Shown: positions 52,017 to 64,000 of the stretch, piece by piece | Layout: every line of letters starts with the position of its first letter | How positions within the stretch are numbered: the stretch's first letter is position 1 | From: Aphis gossypii | Taxonomy: Eukaryota; Arthropoda; Insecta; Hemiptera; Aphididae | Assembly: GCF_020184175.1 (NCBI RefSeq) | Contig: NC_065530.1 | Span: forward strand, 39,843,260-39,907,259 | Direction of reading: 5' to 3' | DNA: 64,000 bases | Notes under the pieces: generated by a model | Databases searched by the model: none | Told to the model about the DNA's origin: nothing | Seen by the model: the letters and a program-made list of their open reading frames with translations, nothing else | Translations under genes and position numbers: made by a program

Positions 52017-52758
52017 CGTGTAAAATACTTCTATTTAAGAGAACACTTCTCATACGTCGACGACCACGTTAGCGTCATAGTTTTTTGCATAGTTTATTTT
52101 ATTTTAATCATGATTTTTCTTTTTGTATTTGAAAGAATGTTTATTTGATTTCTTAATTTTTTTAAACAAATATTGACGACATCATAATGTTTACTATAAA
52201 TTAGTCTTAGAGTCCAATAAGATCACTGTAATATTGATGTATTCAATTTAAATCCAATGAGAGGTAGGTGCCTATCGTTTTATACGAAAAACGATTCTGA
52301 ACGGCGATGATTTGTCAGCCTAGAATATATTTTTCAGTGAATGGTGAAAAAGGTAGTTTATGTTTTAATGGGCTGTATACATCAAAACTTAAGTTCTTTT
52401 ATAATTATTGTAAGTCTAATAAGAACTTATGGAAAATCTAGTTTTAAATTTTCAACTCTTAGCTATGTACCTATACCAAATTTTTTATAAATTTTAACTA
52501 CAAAATAATTTGACGAATATTCATGATTTTGACGAATTTTTGAATCACTAAAAGATAACCTAACTCATGAGAAACTTTGTATTAAATTTTCAAATATTTT
52601 GACTAAGCCAAAAAGATTTTATCTATAGGTATTTATAAAAAAAAAAACTAAACGTAGACGAATTTTCAAATACCTATAAATAGACTTAAAATAAGTGAAA
52701 TATTTTCAAAATTAAATTATGTTAAAAAAATGTTCAAGTATCTACAACTTATACTTTT

Positions 52759-53933
52759 TAAGCTTGGACATTAACGAGTTAAAAAGTTAAAATTGCTTAA
52801 CTAGTTACTTTTATTTTCATAAGTAACTTCTAACTTATCGAATCAATTTATGTAATTAATACAATTACATACATTTTTTTAAGTAGTAAAATTTCCATTA
52901 TATTATAATGTTATTTGTAAAACTTTAATAAAAGAGACAAGAGTATATGGCTATTAATTGTATAATATGAAAAAATAAAAATAACTTATTTTTAACCAAG
53001 TTAAGTAACTTTTTTTTCAAACAAACTTTTAACTTTTATCGAGTCAAATAAGTAAAAAAAGTAACTTTTAATTTACATTTTTCTATAGATATTATTATAT
53101 TAATACTTAATTCAACGAGTAAAATAATTAGTTAACTTGTTTAGTCAAGGCAAATTCAAACGCTCATATCATTTTTCCTATAATGAGGCTTCAAGTTTTT
53201 TCTCTATGACTATTCGAAGAAAAATTTATTGAAAACTTGTGTTTAATTTTTTAACCTTAGTTATAAATAGAAAAAAACTTTATGCATTTTCAACTACAAA
53301 ATTATTTGCGAATTTTCGTGATTTTAACATATTTCGAATTTAAACGATTTTTTTTTTTTTTTTGAACTAAAATAAATCGAAAACTTTAGTTGTCTTTAAG
53401 TAACTATAAACATTTGAAATTCAAAAATTGAAAATTTTAAATCATTTTCCGAATTGGACAAAATTTGATCCACAGTTTTCCGTAAAAAAGAATGGTTAAG
53501 TCCATTGAACGCAGCATATAAAATCAGGATCTTGCGTTTCTTGCTATGGCAGTTCTCCGCTAAAACTCAAAGTTGGGAAAATTAACTGATTATTTTAACT
53601 TGTTAAGTTAAGTTAATATAGAAAAATTTAAGTTTAAGTTAAAAATTAAAGGTTACTTTTTTATTTGTTTAATTCGTTAGGAGTTAAAAGTTAGGTTAGT
53701 TAATTTAAAAAAAAAATGTAACTTAACTTAGTAAAAATAAGTTTCTTTTTTCAAGTTAAACTAACAATTAATAACGCATTATAATGGAAGTTTTACTATT
53801 TAAAAAAAAAAAAAACCTACCTATATGCACCTAATTGTATTAACTATATAAATTAATTCGTTAATAGTTAAAAGTTACTTAAAATAAAAAAAGTAACTTA
53901 CCTTTAACTTTTGAACTCGTTAATGCCCAGCCT
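52759..53933. mobile_element. Foldback element with about 390-bp imperfect inverted arms
   Basis: The left arm starts AAGCTTGGACATTAACGAGT at about 52760. The right arm, read in reverse complement, starts CAAGGCTGGGCATTAACGAG at 53933. Similarity continues inward for about 390 bases through repeated AAGTTAACTT-like words and TTCCATTATA. The centre (about 53150-53560) holds an inverted piece of the dispersed repeat also present at 1690-2110. No coding sequence and no clear target duplication. Confidence 0.75.
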
Positions 53934-56900
53934 TGTCAAACGCAACTACGCCGGTTATTATATATTCGTCGTATAATATATAGATTCTTTAATACATCCG
54001 TCTTCTCCGATATCAAACAATGAATTATAAATTGGACGAAAAACTCCATGTATAGACCAGGTCCTAATGCAGTTGATATATATAAAAAATATATATACCT
54101 ATATAACAAAATATTACCTATATGACCTGGCCAACAGAGTGTTGACTTGAATAACTATGAAGGGATACAGTTAATGAACTTAATAAAAATATGTGGAAGA
54201 AAAAAATAAAAACGTTAATTAAATATTTAAAATAAAAAAAATAAATAATCTTCAACATTTCCGTTTGAACGTTAGCGATGAACTGAACGAAATGTACAAA
54301 CCGTATTTTATACATAATAATATTGTGTCAACCAACGCTGTTATTATCGTTATACGCAGTTACGCAATTTGGTTGTCAGATAAAAAAAAAAAATAATAAT
54401 TTTTAGGTTTATAATTAATTTGTTAAGGTTTCTTAATTTCTTATACTATTAATTCAATAAATTAAACAGCCTATATAATTATATACACATATAATATATA
54501 TATATATATTATATTATCTGAAAATATCAAAATAGTTTTACTTCTACTCGGTATATACCTACATTACAACAGTGTACATATTATATTTAGGTTAACTTAG
54601 ATAATTATAATTTATTACAGACGACGATTTAGTAGACTTTACCCAAGTTGAGTACATGTTTATTAAACATTGAATGTGAAAATGTAAAAAATGTACAAAC
54701 TATTTTTAACAATTCGATTAAATAAAATAAATAGATGAAGTAATTCTTAGGATCTAAATAAAATAATATTTTACGTTAAAATAAATATATAACCCTTTAA
54801 TTTATTTATAGTATATTGGAAAAAATCAAAACGCAGGTAGAGGAGGTTAAACTCCTACATGGAGTCGGAACTTAGTCTTTTGATCGTGGATTATACAATG
54901 AGCAATTGTCTTCTACGCTACCCATTCAATACCAAATTATCTATAAAATATACATATAAAGGCTTTACACCGAACCAACATATTAATGTATCAATGAATA
55001 CATTAATTTGCAGTATCATGTATTTATGATTTGTATTTTATATTATACATATTTTTGATATTTATAACATGGGTACTTTGTGTTGCTTTATTAAAATTAC
55101 ATCTCTATAACTATTATTTATAAAAAATGTTTAAGTACCACTTTCAAACTTACATGTAGTAATATACTTTAATATTATAATTAATAGATCAATTTTATTA
55201 AAAAAATATATCTTATACTAGTTTTCATTGCATTTGTCATAATGATTCATAAATAATTTACTGTATAGATTAAAATATATATTTTTCAAACAAACGGTTT
55301 TATCTTTTAAAATACTGAAGTAATATTAACCAAGAAAATCAACTTTAAAATATATTCCAAGCTATTAGAGATCAAATATTCTTTTATTATACACAAAACC
55401 TAATGATAAATAGATTTAAATTTAAATACTATTTTAATTGTTTGATATTATTAATGGTTTGTTGTACAAAATCAAAAAAACCTTTAAGACTGCAACAAAA
55501 TAAAAGATTTATAATGTTTTCCACTAAATCTAACACTATTATCATTACAATATGTATTATTATTTTTTTATTTTACTGAACAATGATTACTCAATGTATA
55601 TACATACATTATTATGGTCGTAGAAGCCATTCAAATAAGGATTAACCGTAAATAATACCACTTACAATACATACAATGTAATGTTTACATGTAGACATAT
55701 TGCATTGACTATATGAAGGACACTGCTAAACATACAAGTACAAGATAAATACGTACTTTACAGAAAAAATAATAAAAATATGTAGTCGGCTTACGTAGAT
55801 TCGTCATTTTGTATAATATATTAATAAACATTCAATAGGATGAACATAAATTTAAAATACAAACCCGGTTTATCGGCATAAACATTTTGTAACAAAATCT
55901 TTAGAAATCAAACAAACAAACAAACAAACAAAATAATAATAATAGTAATCAAACAGAACATGTTATATACATTACACATAATATAATATATATTATAAAA
56001 TAATATATTCACACATATATCACAAAATAAACTAAAAACTAATTAAAAAAAAAAAAAAAAAATCATTAACACTCCAAAATGACAATTTTGAAAAACAAAA
56101 TCTGCCTAAGCTCTTTGGACGAATTGTACAGGTATCTACAATGTTTGTAAATGAACATTAAAACTGAATATATAAAAATAACATTAAGTGTAAGTACAAG
56201 AAAAAAGGTAAGAGTTACATAGGATAGGAAAAGGATAGTACAAGGGATTTTTGAGAAAACATAATTTAATTCATTGACGGTAAGGATAAATGCATACATG
56301 TTTTCCGAAAAAATGTTTTCGAACGTCAGGAAAAAAAGAATGAAAAAATATAGAATAAAAATACATTTTATAGGCCTAATGTAATATGTTTGACACATAA
56401 AGACTCAGATAACTTATATTTTGGTCAGACAAGTCCAAGTTATACAATACAAATGAAAGGCTAGGTGAACCGACTCACATAATTCATTTGTGAGGAATTG
56501 TTTAAAAAAATATAAATAAATTACAACAGTAAAAACTAACAATGACGCAACACTAAGACGCGTATAAGTCATAAAATTTAAGTAATATGGTATGTGGTCA
56601 CAGGGATTAAGATAAATTGTAAGCATTACATCTCTATCTCGCGAAAACTAATAAATTAAATAATAAAACGCTGGTTCATTAGAATTCATTATAAACATTT
56701 AAATCTTAAAATAAAAACATAGTTACACTGTGTAAGCAATACAATTAAAAATTTATAATTATTATATTCTCTTGACGTTTTAAAAAAAAAAATTCTCCCT
56801 AAGACTCGGTCAATTTTTTTTTTTTTTTAAAGAATTCAGTCTTAAGAGTTACTAGAGAAAAAAAATACACACACGCTCGCGCTTTTATAAAACAAAATAA

Positions 56901-57166
56901 AATCGTAATAAAAATTCAAAACGACGTTAGCGATAAAAAAGTAAAAGGTATTTTGATTTTTACATTAAACACACATAATAATATATAAATATGGATTGTG
57001 GATCGTATGGTTTTTGGCACAATCTAACGAAAGAAAACTTAGTCTAACAGAGAATGCGTATTGTGCGCGAACATGATTAAGGATCTATATATAAATATAT
57101 CACTTAGGAATTCCCTCCCCCCATCCCCCCATCACCCATGAGTACGACAACGATGATTTAATCTTC
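53934..57166. other. Intergenic/3' flank of the CLIP-type gene
   Basis: AT-rich, with a short CAAA repeat at 55908-55933. The part nearest 57166 probably includes the 3' UTR of the minus-strand CLIP gene. I could not choose a polyadenylation site among many AATAAA-like words. The minus-strand frames at 56066-56398 and 56414-56626 show no family resemblance and are likely chance. Confidence 0.5.
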
Positions 57167-60100
57167 TCAGACAATAGCCAGTCCTCCACCTTGGGCCTTA
57201 TCACCGCCGCCAGTCTGCTCGGCGACTACCTGGACGTAGGATGGACCGCGGTTCTGTTCGTAGGCCTGCATGTGGTTATGGTGCTCCGGCGACGAGTTGG
57301 ACGAATCCGAACTGCACGTGAAACAGTCGCTCAGGTATCGGTCGTTCGGGCCGGGCGCGAATAACTCGTCCAGGTTCCGGGTTAGCGCAGAATCCAGTTC
57401 CACCGACTTGTCGGAAGAGCCGCCACCCGACTGCGAGCTAGCCCTGGACCGTTTCTCGCCACCTGCCGGTCCTCGAGCACGCGTCCGAGATTTTCCCACC
57501 GAACGCAGGCTACTGGCCCGGCGCACTAGCCGCGTGGCAATCTCTGATGGTTCCTCTTCCACTTCGAACACGTACGACAACGAATCGTTTTTCTTCATCA
57601 CGCCCAGTATCCGAGCCGGCGCCTCCGAATCCACCTCCACCAGTTGGCTGATCATCGTGTCCTCGTCACCGCTGAAAACCACATGATCGATAATATAATT
57701 AAACATGATGATACGTCGATATTTTATGCAACAGATAAAATTGTTGACTGAGTTGGGACTTGGGAGAGGAAAAGAGCTGGCTAGGCGAAATTGGAGAAAT
57801 TTGTATTATATTCCGGCTCTAGACCAGGGCTAAACACACGGCGTTTTAAGTCGAATTCATAATATTCATCGTTTTATATTTGTTTAATATACGGATGTAA
57901 TACGCCGCGTTTTTATTCTTGGTAGAAAACGTCATGTGAAATGATTGCGTTTTGGCGGATGAACGCCGAAGTAATAAAAAAGCATACTGCCTTGACGAAT
58001 ACGTCTTGTAAAGCCTTCCGTAGGAAACCACCGAAGAATACGCCATATACAGGCGAATAACCCGGCCTTAGAAAAAAGACATTTTTGCGTGCTTGAATAC
58101 GTAAAAAATTCACGATTTGTTCGATACATGGTACGAGTAGGTAGGTATAAGTACGTATTCGATTTAAACAAAAAACTGGCACTAACCTTATACTTATAAG
58201 GTTTATAAAATATAAATCGGATAAATTCGAAATATATATTCGGCGATATTTTTGCAAGATACAACATAAATGCAAATTATATCTTAAATTATAAAAGTAT
58301 ATTAACAACTGTAAAAGCGTTTAAGTTGATTACAATTTTAGCATAAATTAATTAAATTGTTTTCATTAAAAAATAATAAAAAAAAAACCTAGTATTCATA
58401 TTCAGGAGACAAACAAAGAAATGCTTATTTGCTAATGAAAATTCAGATTTTACTTAATTGAGAAGTATTAACAGTTAAACATATTTTGTGTTGTTATAAC
58501 ACAGGGGCAAATAAATTAAGTAAATAAAAGCAATAAAGCGGTGATGCGTTAAATTAATTAATTTAGACCGCTTTAATTTTTTGACTTTTTAATGTCCACT
58601 TCTATTGTATCTTTAAAAGTATAAGACGCGTTCCGGAAATATTCGTATCACTATCACAACGATAACATATTATTTTGGTAGAGCAGAAACTTAATAGTGA
58701 ACATAAATTATACAATATACGTCATAATAAATTAAAAGTCTTTATATAGGTACCTATATATCATTCCGATTATTTATAATAAGAATTCCGATATTTATAT
58801 ATAAGAACACGCAATGCTCAATAATTACTATACATCAATAAAGTAATAAATAATAATGATAATAATGATGTTAATCAATATGACAACATATTATATAATA
58901 ATTATTAATTATTATTAATAATAATAATTTTACCTGTTTTCCGAATTTGAGCTCTCCCTGCTGCAAAGTTTCTGATAGTTACTTTGTGCTTCTCTCATAG
59001 CTGCAAGATCTTGCGGTGTTTGGCCTATAGAATTAAACGTTTTTTTTTTTTTTTTTTTAATAAAAATTTTAACCGACACATAAGATCATTATTTAAACGA
59101 GTTTCGATGACTTACTTAATCTCTTCGTCGACACAGCTAAATGGTTGGCCACTTCAGTGCTCTTTTTCAGTTTCCACTGCAGTTCTTCGTTATGACAAGA
59201 CAGACGTTTCTTCTTTTGTTTTTCCAAGTCGATTTCACGAGCCATTTGATCTTTTTCTTGACTGAGTTGCCTGTAAAGAGCGTTAAGAGCAATGATAATT
59301 ACAATATGTTTTATTTATACTGAAAAATGCGGCGATTCACATAATTTATTCATCAACAAAATTACATTACATAGTATTTATATTAAAAAATGTAAAAACT
59401 TTATTAAATGTCTGCGATCTTACAAAAGCTTTATGTAGTTATTATTAGAGTTCGTGACTATAGCTTTTGAATATTCATACATCAAAACAAATGTAGATTG
59501 ATATGTTTCAGAATACAGAGTTAATATAATATATAATATGTAATTTTACTTTGCATACTTCTTTACTTATATACTCAGGGTAAGTGCATATTATGGCGTC
59601 AGGGTTGTCGTATAAAACATTTATTTTAAGTTGGATATAAAAAAAAACATTTGAAAACACTTGGCCATTAAGGCTAAGTTATTTTCTTTCCTTTTATTAA
59701 TCTAAGTTTAATAAAAAAAAGTTTTTATCACATAAATAACTATAATATAATATGGTATAATAAATGAACTATGGCGTTTTATTAGTATTTTTTTTTTTTT
59801 TTTAAGGTCAAATATAAAGAATTTAATAATTTTTAAATATATTTTCAGTGCATGTTTATACTTTTTATGAGAATTAATTAGCGTATCGCTCATAATTTAA
59901 TAGTTTTGAGTGCTAAAAATCTCAAATTCAAGTTATTATTCGTAAAAGTCAACCCCTATAACAACAATATTGTATGTCTAATTTGTCTTTATGACGAGGT
60001 TAAATTATAGAAAATACTAAATGTAATACACTTCGTATAATTTTATAGCTATAATAGAATGCCTCGCATTATATACGTACATTTCGATTTCTGACTTTCT

Positions 60101-61255
60101 CTGTAGCTGAACGTTTAAATCTTCTACTCGAGACTGGGCCGCTTCTAATTTTTGCAAAATTGCTGGTAAATCGTCGCCTTCTCTCTGTAATTTTTCGTTT
60201 TGTTTACGGAGATCTTGCATTTCAGAACTCTTCAACTCTAGTACGGTCCTCAATGATTCTACTTCGTCCAATAACTTTTGGTAACCAAGACTTGTGTTCT
60301 ATAGAAAGAAATAAAAGAGTAAAGAAAATAATCTATACACAACGAAAACCAATATTCAACTGCAAAGCAATTACTTGTAGTTTTTTGTCCTCGATTAAAC
60401 GCTGGTTTTCTTCTTTTAGTTCGTCTCTTTCAGACTTAAACAAATCACGTTCGTTTTCCAATACTAAAATCCTTTGGGTAAGCTCGATCTGTTTTTCCGT
60501 AGCTGACTTTTGCATCTGGGATACTTCGAGTTTGTTTGTCTGCTGAAGCTCAACGATTTGTTGGTCATGCGAAATTATCAGTTTCATTTTCTCCTCGTCG
60601 GATTCATTCCTGTGTTTGTTAAGTTCTTCGTTGAATTGCAACCTCAAGTTATTGGCTTGCGCTTCGAGTTTCTTTTCCAGTCCATAAATTTCTGTTTCTT
60701 TTAGAGAAGTAACTAAACAAATAAAATTTAAATAAATATATAACGGTGGAACGTGTGAAATCGTATTTCATGACAGTTAAAAATAGTAATATACAAGACA
60801 CAAAATTCTTACTTTCATTAACGAGTTTTTCTTTAATTTCCAAATTGTTTTTATATTCGTCGATTTCTTTTTGGAGCTTATGAATTTCTTCTTGATACTG
60901 AATACATTTAGCCCGAGATTCATCTGTAACATTTAATGACATTTATCAAATTATGTCGTTTTGGATGCCAATATTATATAAATCTCGCAGTTATAGTTAC
61001 ATGTGGTTGTATATAATAGCAATTATACTATATATTTTGATTAAAAAGGAAATGTGTAGTGTTGTTAAACATGCGTAATAACTTATTATTCACTATAACG
61101 TAAGGAAAAAAAGTCACCGTTATAGCTTTTAAATTATATATATATATTCTGATATTCATAAAAAATTACATACCCAATGAACATCTAGTTGATACTAAAT
61201 CGTTGTGATTTGCGTCCAACTGTTGTTTCAGCCTGGTTGTAGATAGAGCGTCCAT
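57167..61255 (-). CDS. CLIP-190: CLIP-170/CLIP-190 (restin)-like microtubule plus-end protein, C-terminal part
   Basis: Seven minus-strand exons: 61255-61174, 60923-60813, 60712-60375, 60298-60081, 59270-59116, 59024-58934, 57671-57167. All have GT-AG introns and matching phases, giving 499 residues then TGA. The first five exons encode a long coiled coil (CIQYQEEIHKLQKEIDEYK, LTQRILVLENERDLFKSER) ending in the CLIP signature ELKSSEMQDLRKQNEKLQRE, LPAILQKLEAAQSRVEDL and CHNEELQWKL. CLIP proteins track growing microtubule ends through N-terminal CAP-Gly domains, and the coiled coil dimerises them. CAP-Gly domains are not in the window and must lie beyond 64000, or in exons I did not find. The last exon is a serine, glycine and arginine-rich tail (GDEDTMISQLVEVDSEAPAR; AGGEKRSRASSQSGGGSSDK) without recognisable CCHC zinc knuckles. 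The first exon here opens with ATG right after the acceptor, so it could be an internal exon or an alternative start. Confidence 0.85.
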
Positions 61256-64000
61256 CTGAAAAAAAGGCAAAATATCGTATTGACGTAAATGACGTGACAA
61301 ATCGAAATAGCGAAATCAATTACCATGTTAAGACTGTATGCAAACAAACTTAACATAATAATATTCGAGTTAAACTTAGGGGGGGGTGTAATAGCAATGG
61401 GAAGACAAGTATGTGTATAAAATGCCGCGAAACGAAACAGAACGACGATCGGTGGATCAAGAAGACGCAATTAAACGGTCGATCGTCCGGAGTCGTACCG
61501 ATTGACATTAATACGCGTTTAGCGCGTGTATGTATATAGGTATAATACATAAATACCGTCGCACAGGTCTACTCGGCGATAGACAACACTGCTACAGCTG
61601 TTCGATTATATAATTAGAAACCACGAATACGGTATATCGCTGATGGTAAACCATCATTGTCGTGTACCGTACTCGACGAACGATCCCATTGACTGCAGTG
61701 AAACAAGCTCGAAAATGCAACTAGACGCCCCCTCCATTTAGCTACCACTCCTATCCATCACATCCGTTGTGTTGCGCTCCTCAGGTTATAATATTATTAT
61801 TGTTTACGGTATGGAAATTTAAAATAGTTCCCGGAAGTTGGGTCGTCATCGTCGCCGTCGTAGCCGGAATAAACAAGATTTATGATATATTTTTATTTTA
61901 CTCCCCCTATGCACTGTAAATCCAAAAATAATTAGATTGAAAAAACAATTGAGCGATGTTAGAAAAAAAATAATAAAAGTTGTTTAGGCATATTTTTTAA
62001 CTCGAATTTATATATACATATTAAATGTTTCCCCGTTGAATTTGTTCCATTAATAATTTAATACGGACGCTTTAACAGCGTTAACGGCGTACCAAATTAA
62101 TATATAATATACATAAATATATAAATTAGTGAAACACTGGCGTAGGCACTAGACAGTGCTTTCTATCTCTCTCTATTTATATATAGGTATATTATAATGT
62201 TTAAAGCGAAAATTGTAGAAAATAACAATGTAATGATAAAAATAATACTTTTGATTTTCATCAAACACATTAAACGAGTTTGTTCAAAAATTTGCATTAC
62301 ACTTATATGTCGTTTAATACTATAGAAATAACTTCGTAGTTCGTTGATAACATAAATATTCGATTGAATGGTAAAATAAATATCTTACAGAATAGTTATA
62401 ACTCATAATATATTATATATATAAATTTAAACACTATATGAATTGTAATTTTGAAATGAATATTTGATACTTTGTATAGTATACGTTTTACTTTCGCCGT
62501 TGACCACAATGATGTAACCGGATTTTTTTTTTAAGTAAATTGCCTGCGGTATATATAGTTCTATTGTTAAGTGACTATTCTGTGGTTCATTTTAAAAAAA
62601 CGATAATTATCTTAATATAAGTATAAATGTATAATTAAATACTATTGATTATTAAGAACAATAAATTATAAACAAGTTAATCATTTTGAAAATGTCACAT
62701 TTTAAAATTCTCTTCTCTGTATAATAAAACAATTTTTTTTTGTTTTCTCAGTTACTTATGAATAAAATATGCAAATTTGATTATTATTTCAATGGTATAA
62801 CAATTCACATAGGTACGTAAAGTAAAATAAAAATATCTATAAAATATATAGTACCTGTTATTTAGTTTTGAGTCATTCCTATTTTTTTATTTTAGTACTT
62901 TAATCTGCTCAAAAATCTTAATAATAGTTAACTAAAATATTTACACACCATTTCATAATTTCAAATAAAAAAAATCATCTTTTTAAGTTGGTTAATTTAG
63001 ATCTTTTAAAATTTAATTTTCTATATTAGGTAGATTACTAAAAGTAAGTAAAAAACTATAGCTTTAGGAGTAAACTTTTATAAAAAAAACAATAGGTATA
63101 AAAAACTTGGAATAAATCTTGTGGGCTGGGATTGAAATCGAAGCGGTGTGTACTGTGCATCACTGCAAGTACGGTGCGCGGTGAAGATGGTTTCCACTAG
63201 ATACATTAAAATTGTTTTCGATAAAGAAAGAAAAAACAATACCGTACGGCGTACATCAATGTCGGGAAACGTAAACATAACTCGCTCCGGTACTTATCCT
63301 AACTATCATAAAGCTATTCTATACTCGCGACAAGTTTTCTAGGTTTTTTTTTTTTTTTTTTGAAATAAAGAAGGAGAAAAACGAGAAAACGACTTATCCT
63401 CGCCGAAGAATGTATGATATATTATTGTACGCCGGTATTCAGTTTTTATAGTAAAGAGTTATATTTACTATTATTACTATTATATATGTATATGGTTCGA
63501 TCTTAGGCAGAACGAGTTGCATGTTGTGGTGTGGTTGGTAGAGGGGCCATTGAGCCAGGAGGTTATAATTCAACAACAACAACAACAAAAACAACTATAC
63601 CATACCTTACTATACTACATCTATAATATACCATTATCATAAAGGTAGTAGGCACATACAGAGCGATTCTTTAAACAATGGATACTCATTACTTCGAAAA
63701 GTATTATTACAACTTATAACTATTATTATTATAGACTATTTTAAAAATCTTAAAAATACATTTCACGTGTTGATTAGTTATTATTAACTTTAGAATTTTA
63801 AATGTTAACCTAATATATTATATGTATCATAATCATAGGTAAGCCTAATTTCGTAATCAAAAGCAAAATATTTTTTTTTAAATTGCCATCGTAATATTTT
63901 ATTTAATGAATAGTTTTTTTATATATTATATATAAAAATACAAGTGTTTATTTTTAAATAGTTTGATCACACATTTTGTTGAGTACCACATCATCAACAC
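61256..64000. other. Probable intron or 5' flank of the CLIP-type gene
   Basis: No coiled-coil or CAP-Gly coding exon was found here on the minus strand. The stretch 61430-61880 is richer in CpG than the surroundings (CGTCATCGTCGCCGTCGTAG near 61845) and could be an internal promoter. A CAA microsatellite lies at about 63571-63590. Short frames near 63100-63340 on both strands look non-coding. Confidence 0.45.

Noticed and set aside
56066..56626. Two minus-strand frames (110 and 70 codons) rich in hydrophobic residues
   Set aside because: AT-rich sequence gives hydrophobic chance translations. No motif, splice context or similarity was seen, and the location fits a 3' flank or UTR.
57270..57686. 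138-codon plus-strand frame opposite the last CLIP exon
   Set aside because: It is the antisense of a GC-richer coding exon. The minus-strand frame has a proper acceptor and joins the coiled-coil exons in phase.
57913..58308. Overlapping minus-strand frames of 131, 111 and 66 codons upstream of the last CLIP exon
   Set aside because: Three frames are open over the same intron sequence, none continues the coiled coil, and exon phases join 58934 directly to 57671.
1..64000. CRISPR arrays, bacterial-type operons or tRNA/rRNA genes
   Set aside because: No regularly spaced short repeats, ribosome-binding-site-led frames or recognisable tRNA/rRNA cores were seen. Repeats present are transposon-like and the genes are spliced.

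Overview
The window looks like nuclear DNA of a hemipteran insect, most likely an aphid. It is very AT-rich, its genes are split into many short exons with GT-AG introns, and the spaces between them are packed with insect-type transposon remnants (Helitron/Helentron, Jockey-like LINE, hAT-type MITEs, foldback elements). The species call is inference; nothing in the window proves it.

Layout. (1) 1-5.4 kb: an AT-rich repeat block with two 880-bp copies and one partial copy of the same unit. (2) 5.4-15.06 kb, plus strand: exons 2-12 of a gene for a multi-pass membrane acyltransferase of the nose-resistant-to-fluoxetine (NRF-6) type; its first exon is not in the window. (3) 15.06-18.2 kb: no gene seen. 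(4) 18.68-27.32 kb: a decayed tandem copy of the same gene family. It keeps an intact first exon plus damaged exons 6, 8, 10, 11 and 13, and carries a long-TIR DNA element and a 4.2-kb Helitron whose Rep-coding half is present twice, head-to-head. (5) 29.02-39.76 kb, plus strand: a nearly complete 13-exon NRF-6-like gene with one single-base frameshift in exon 3. (6) 40.9-44.3 kb: a broken Jockey-type LINE on the minus strand, followed at 44.35-46.1 kb by a third partial copy of exons 12-13 and their downstream flank. (7) 46-57 kb: intergenic, with foldback MITEs, a Helentron helicase fragment, Helentron ends in tandem and a 1.2-kb foldback element. (8) 57.17-61.26 kb, minus strand: the last seven exons of a CLIP-170/CLIP-190 (restin)-type microtubule plus-end protein; the CAP-Gly head is not in view. 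(9) 61.3-64 kb: probably intron or 5' flank of that gene.

The acyltransferase copies share exon lengths, intron phases and flanking DNA, so they arose by repeated tandem duplication with transposons inserting between and inside copies. The CLIP gene is unrelated to them. No RNA gene, CRISPR array or prokaryotic-type operon was seen. The most unusual structure is the inverted Helitron duplication. I do not see convincing evidence for a new cellular system.
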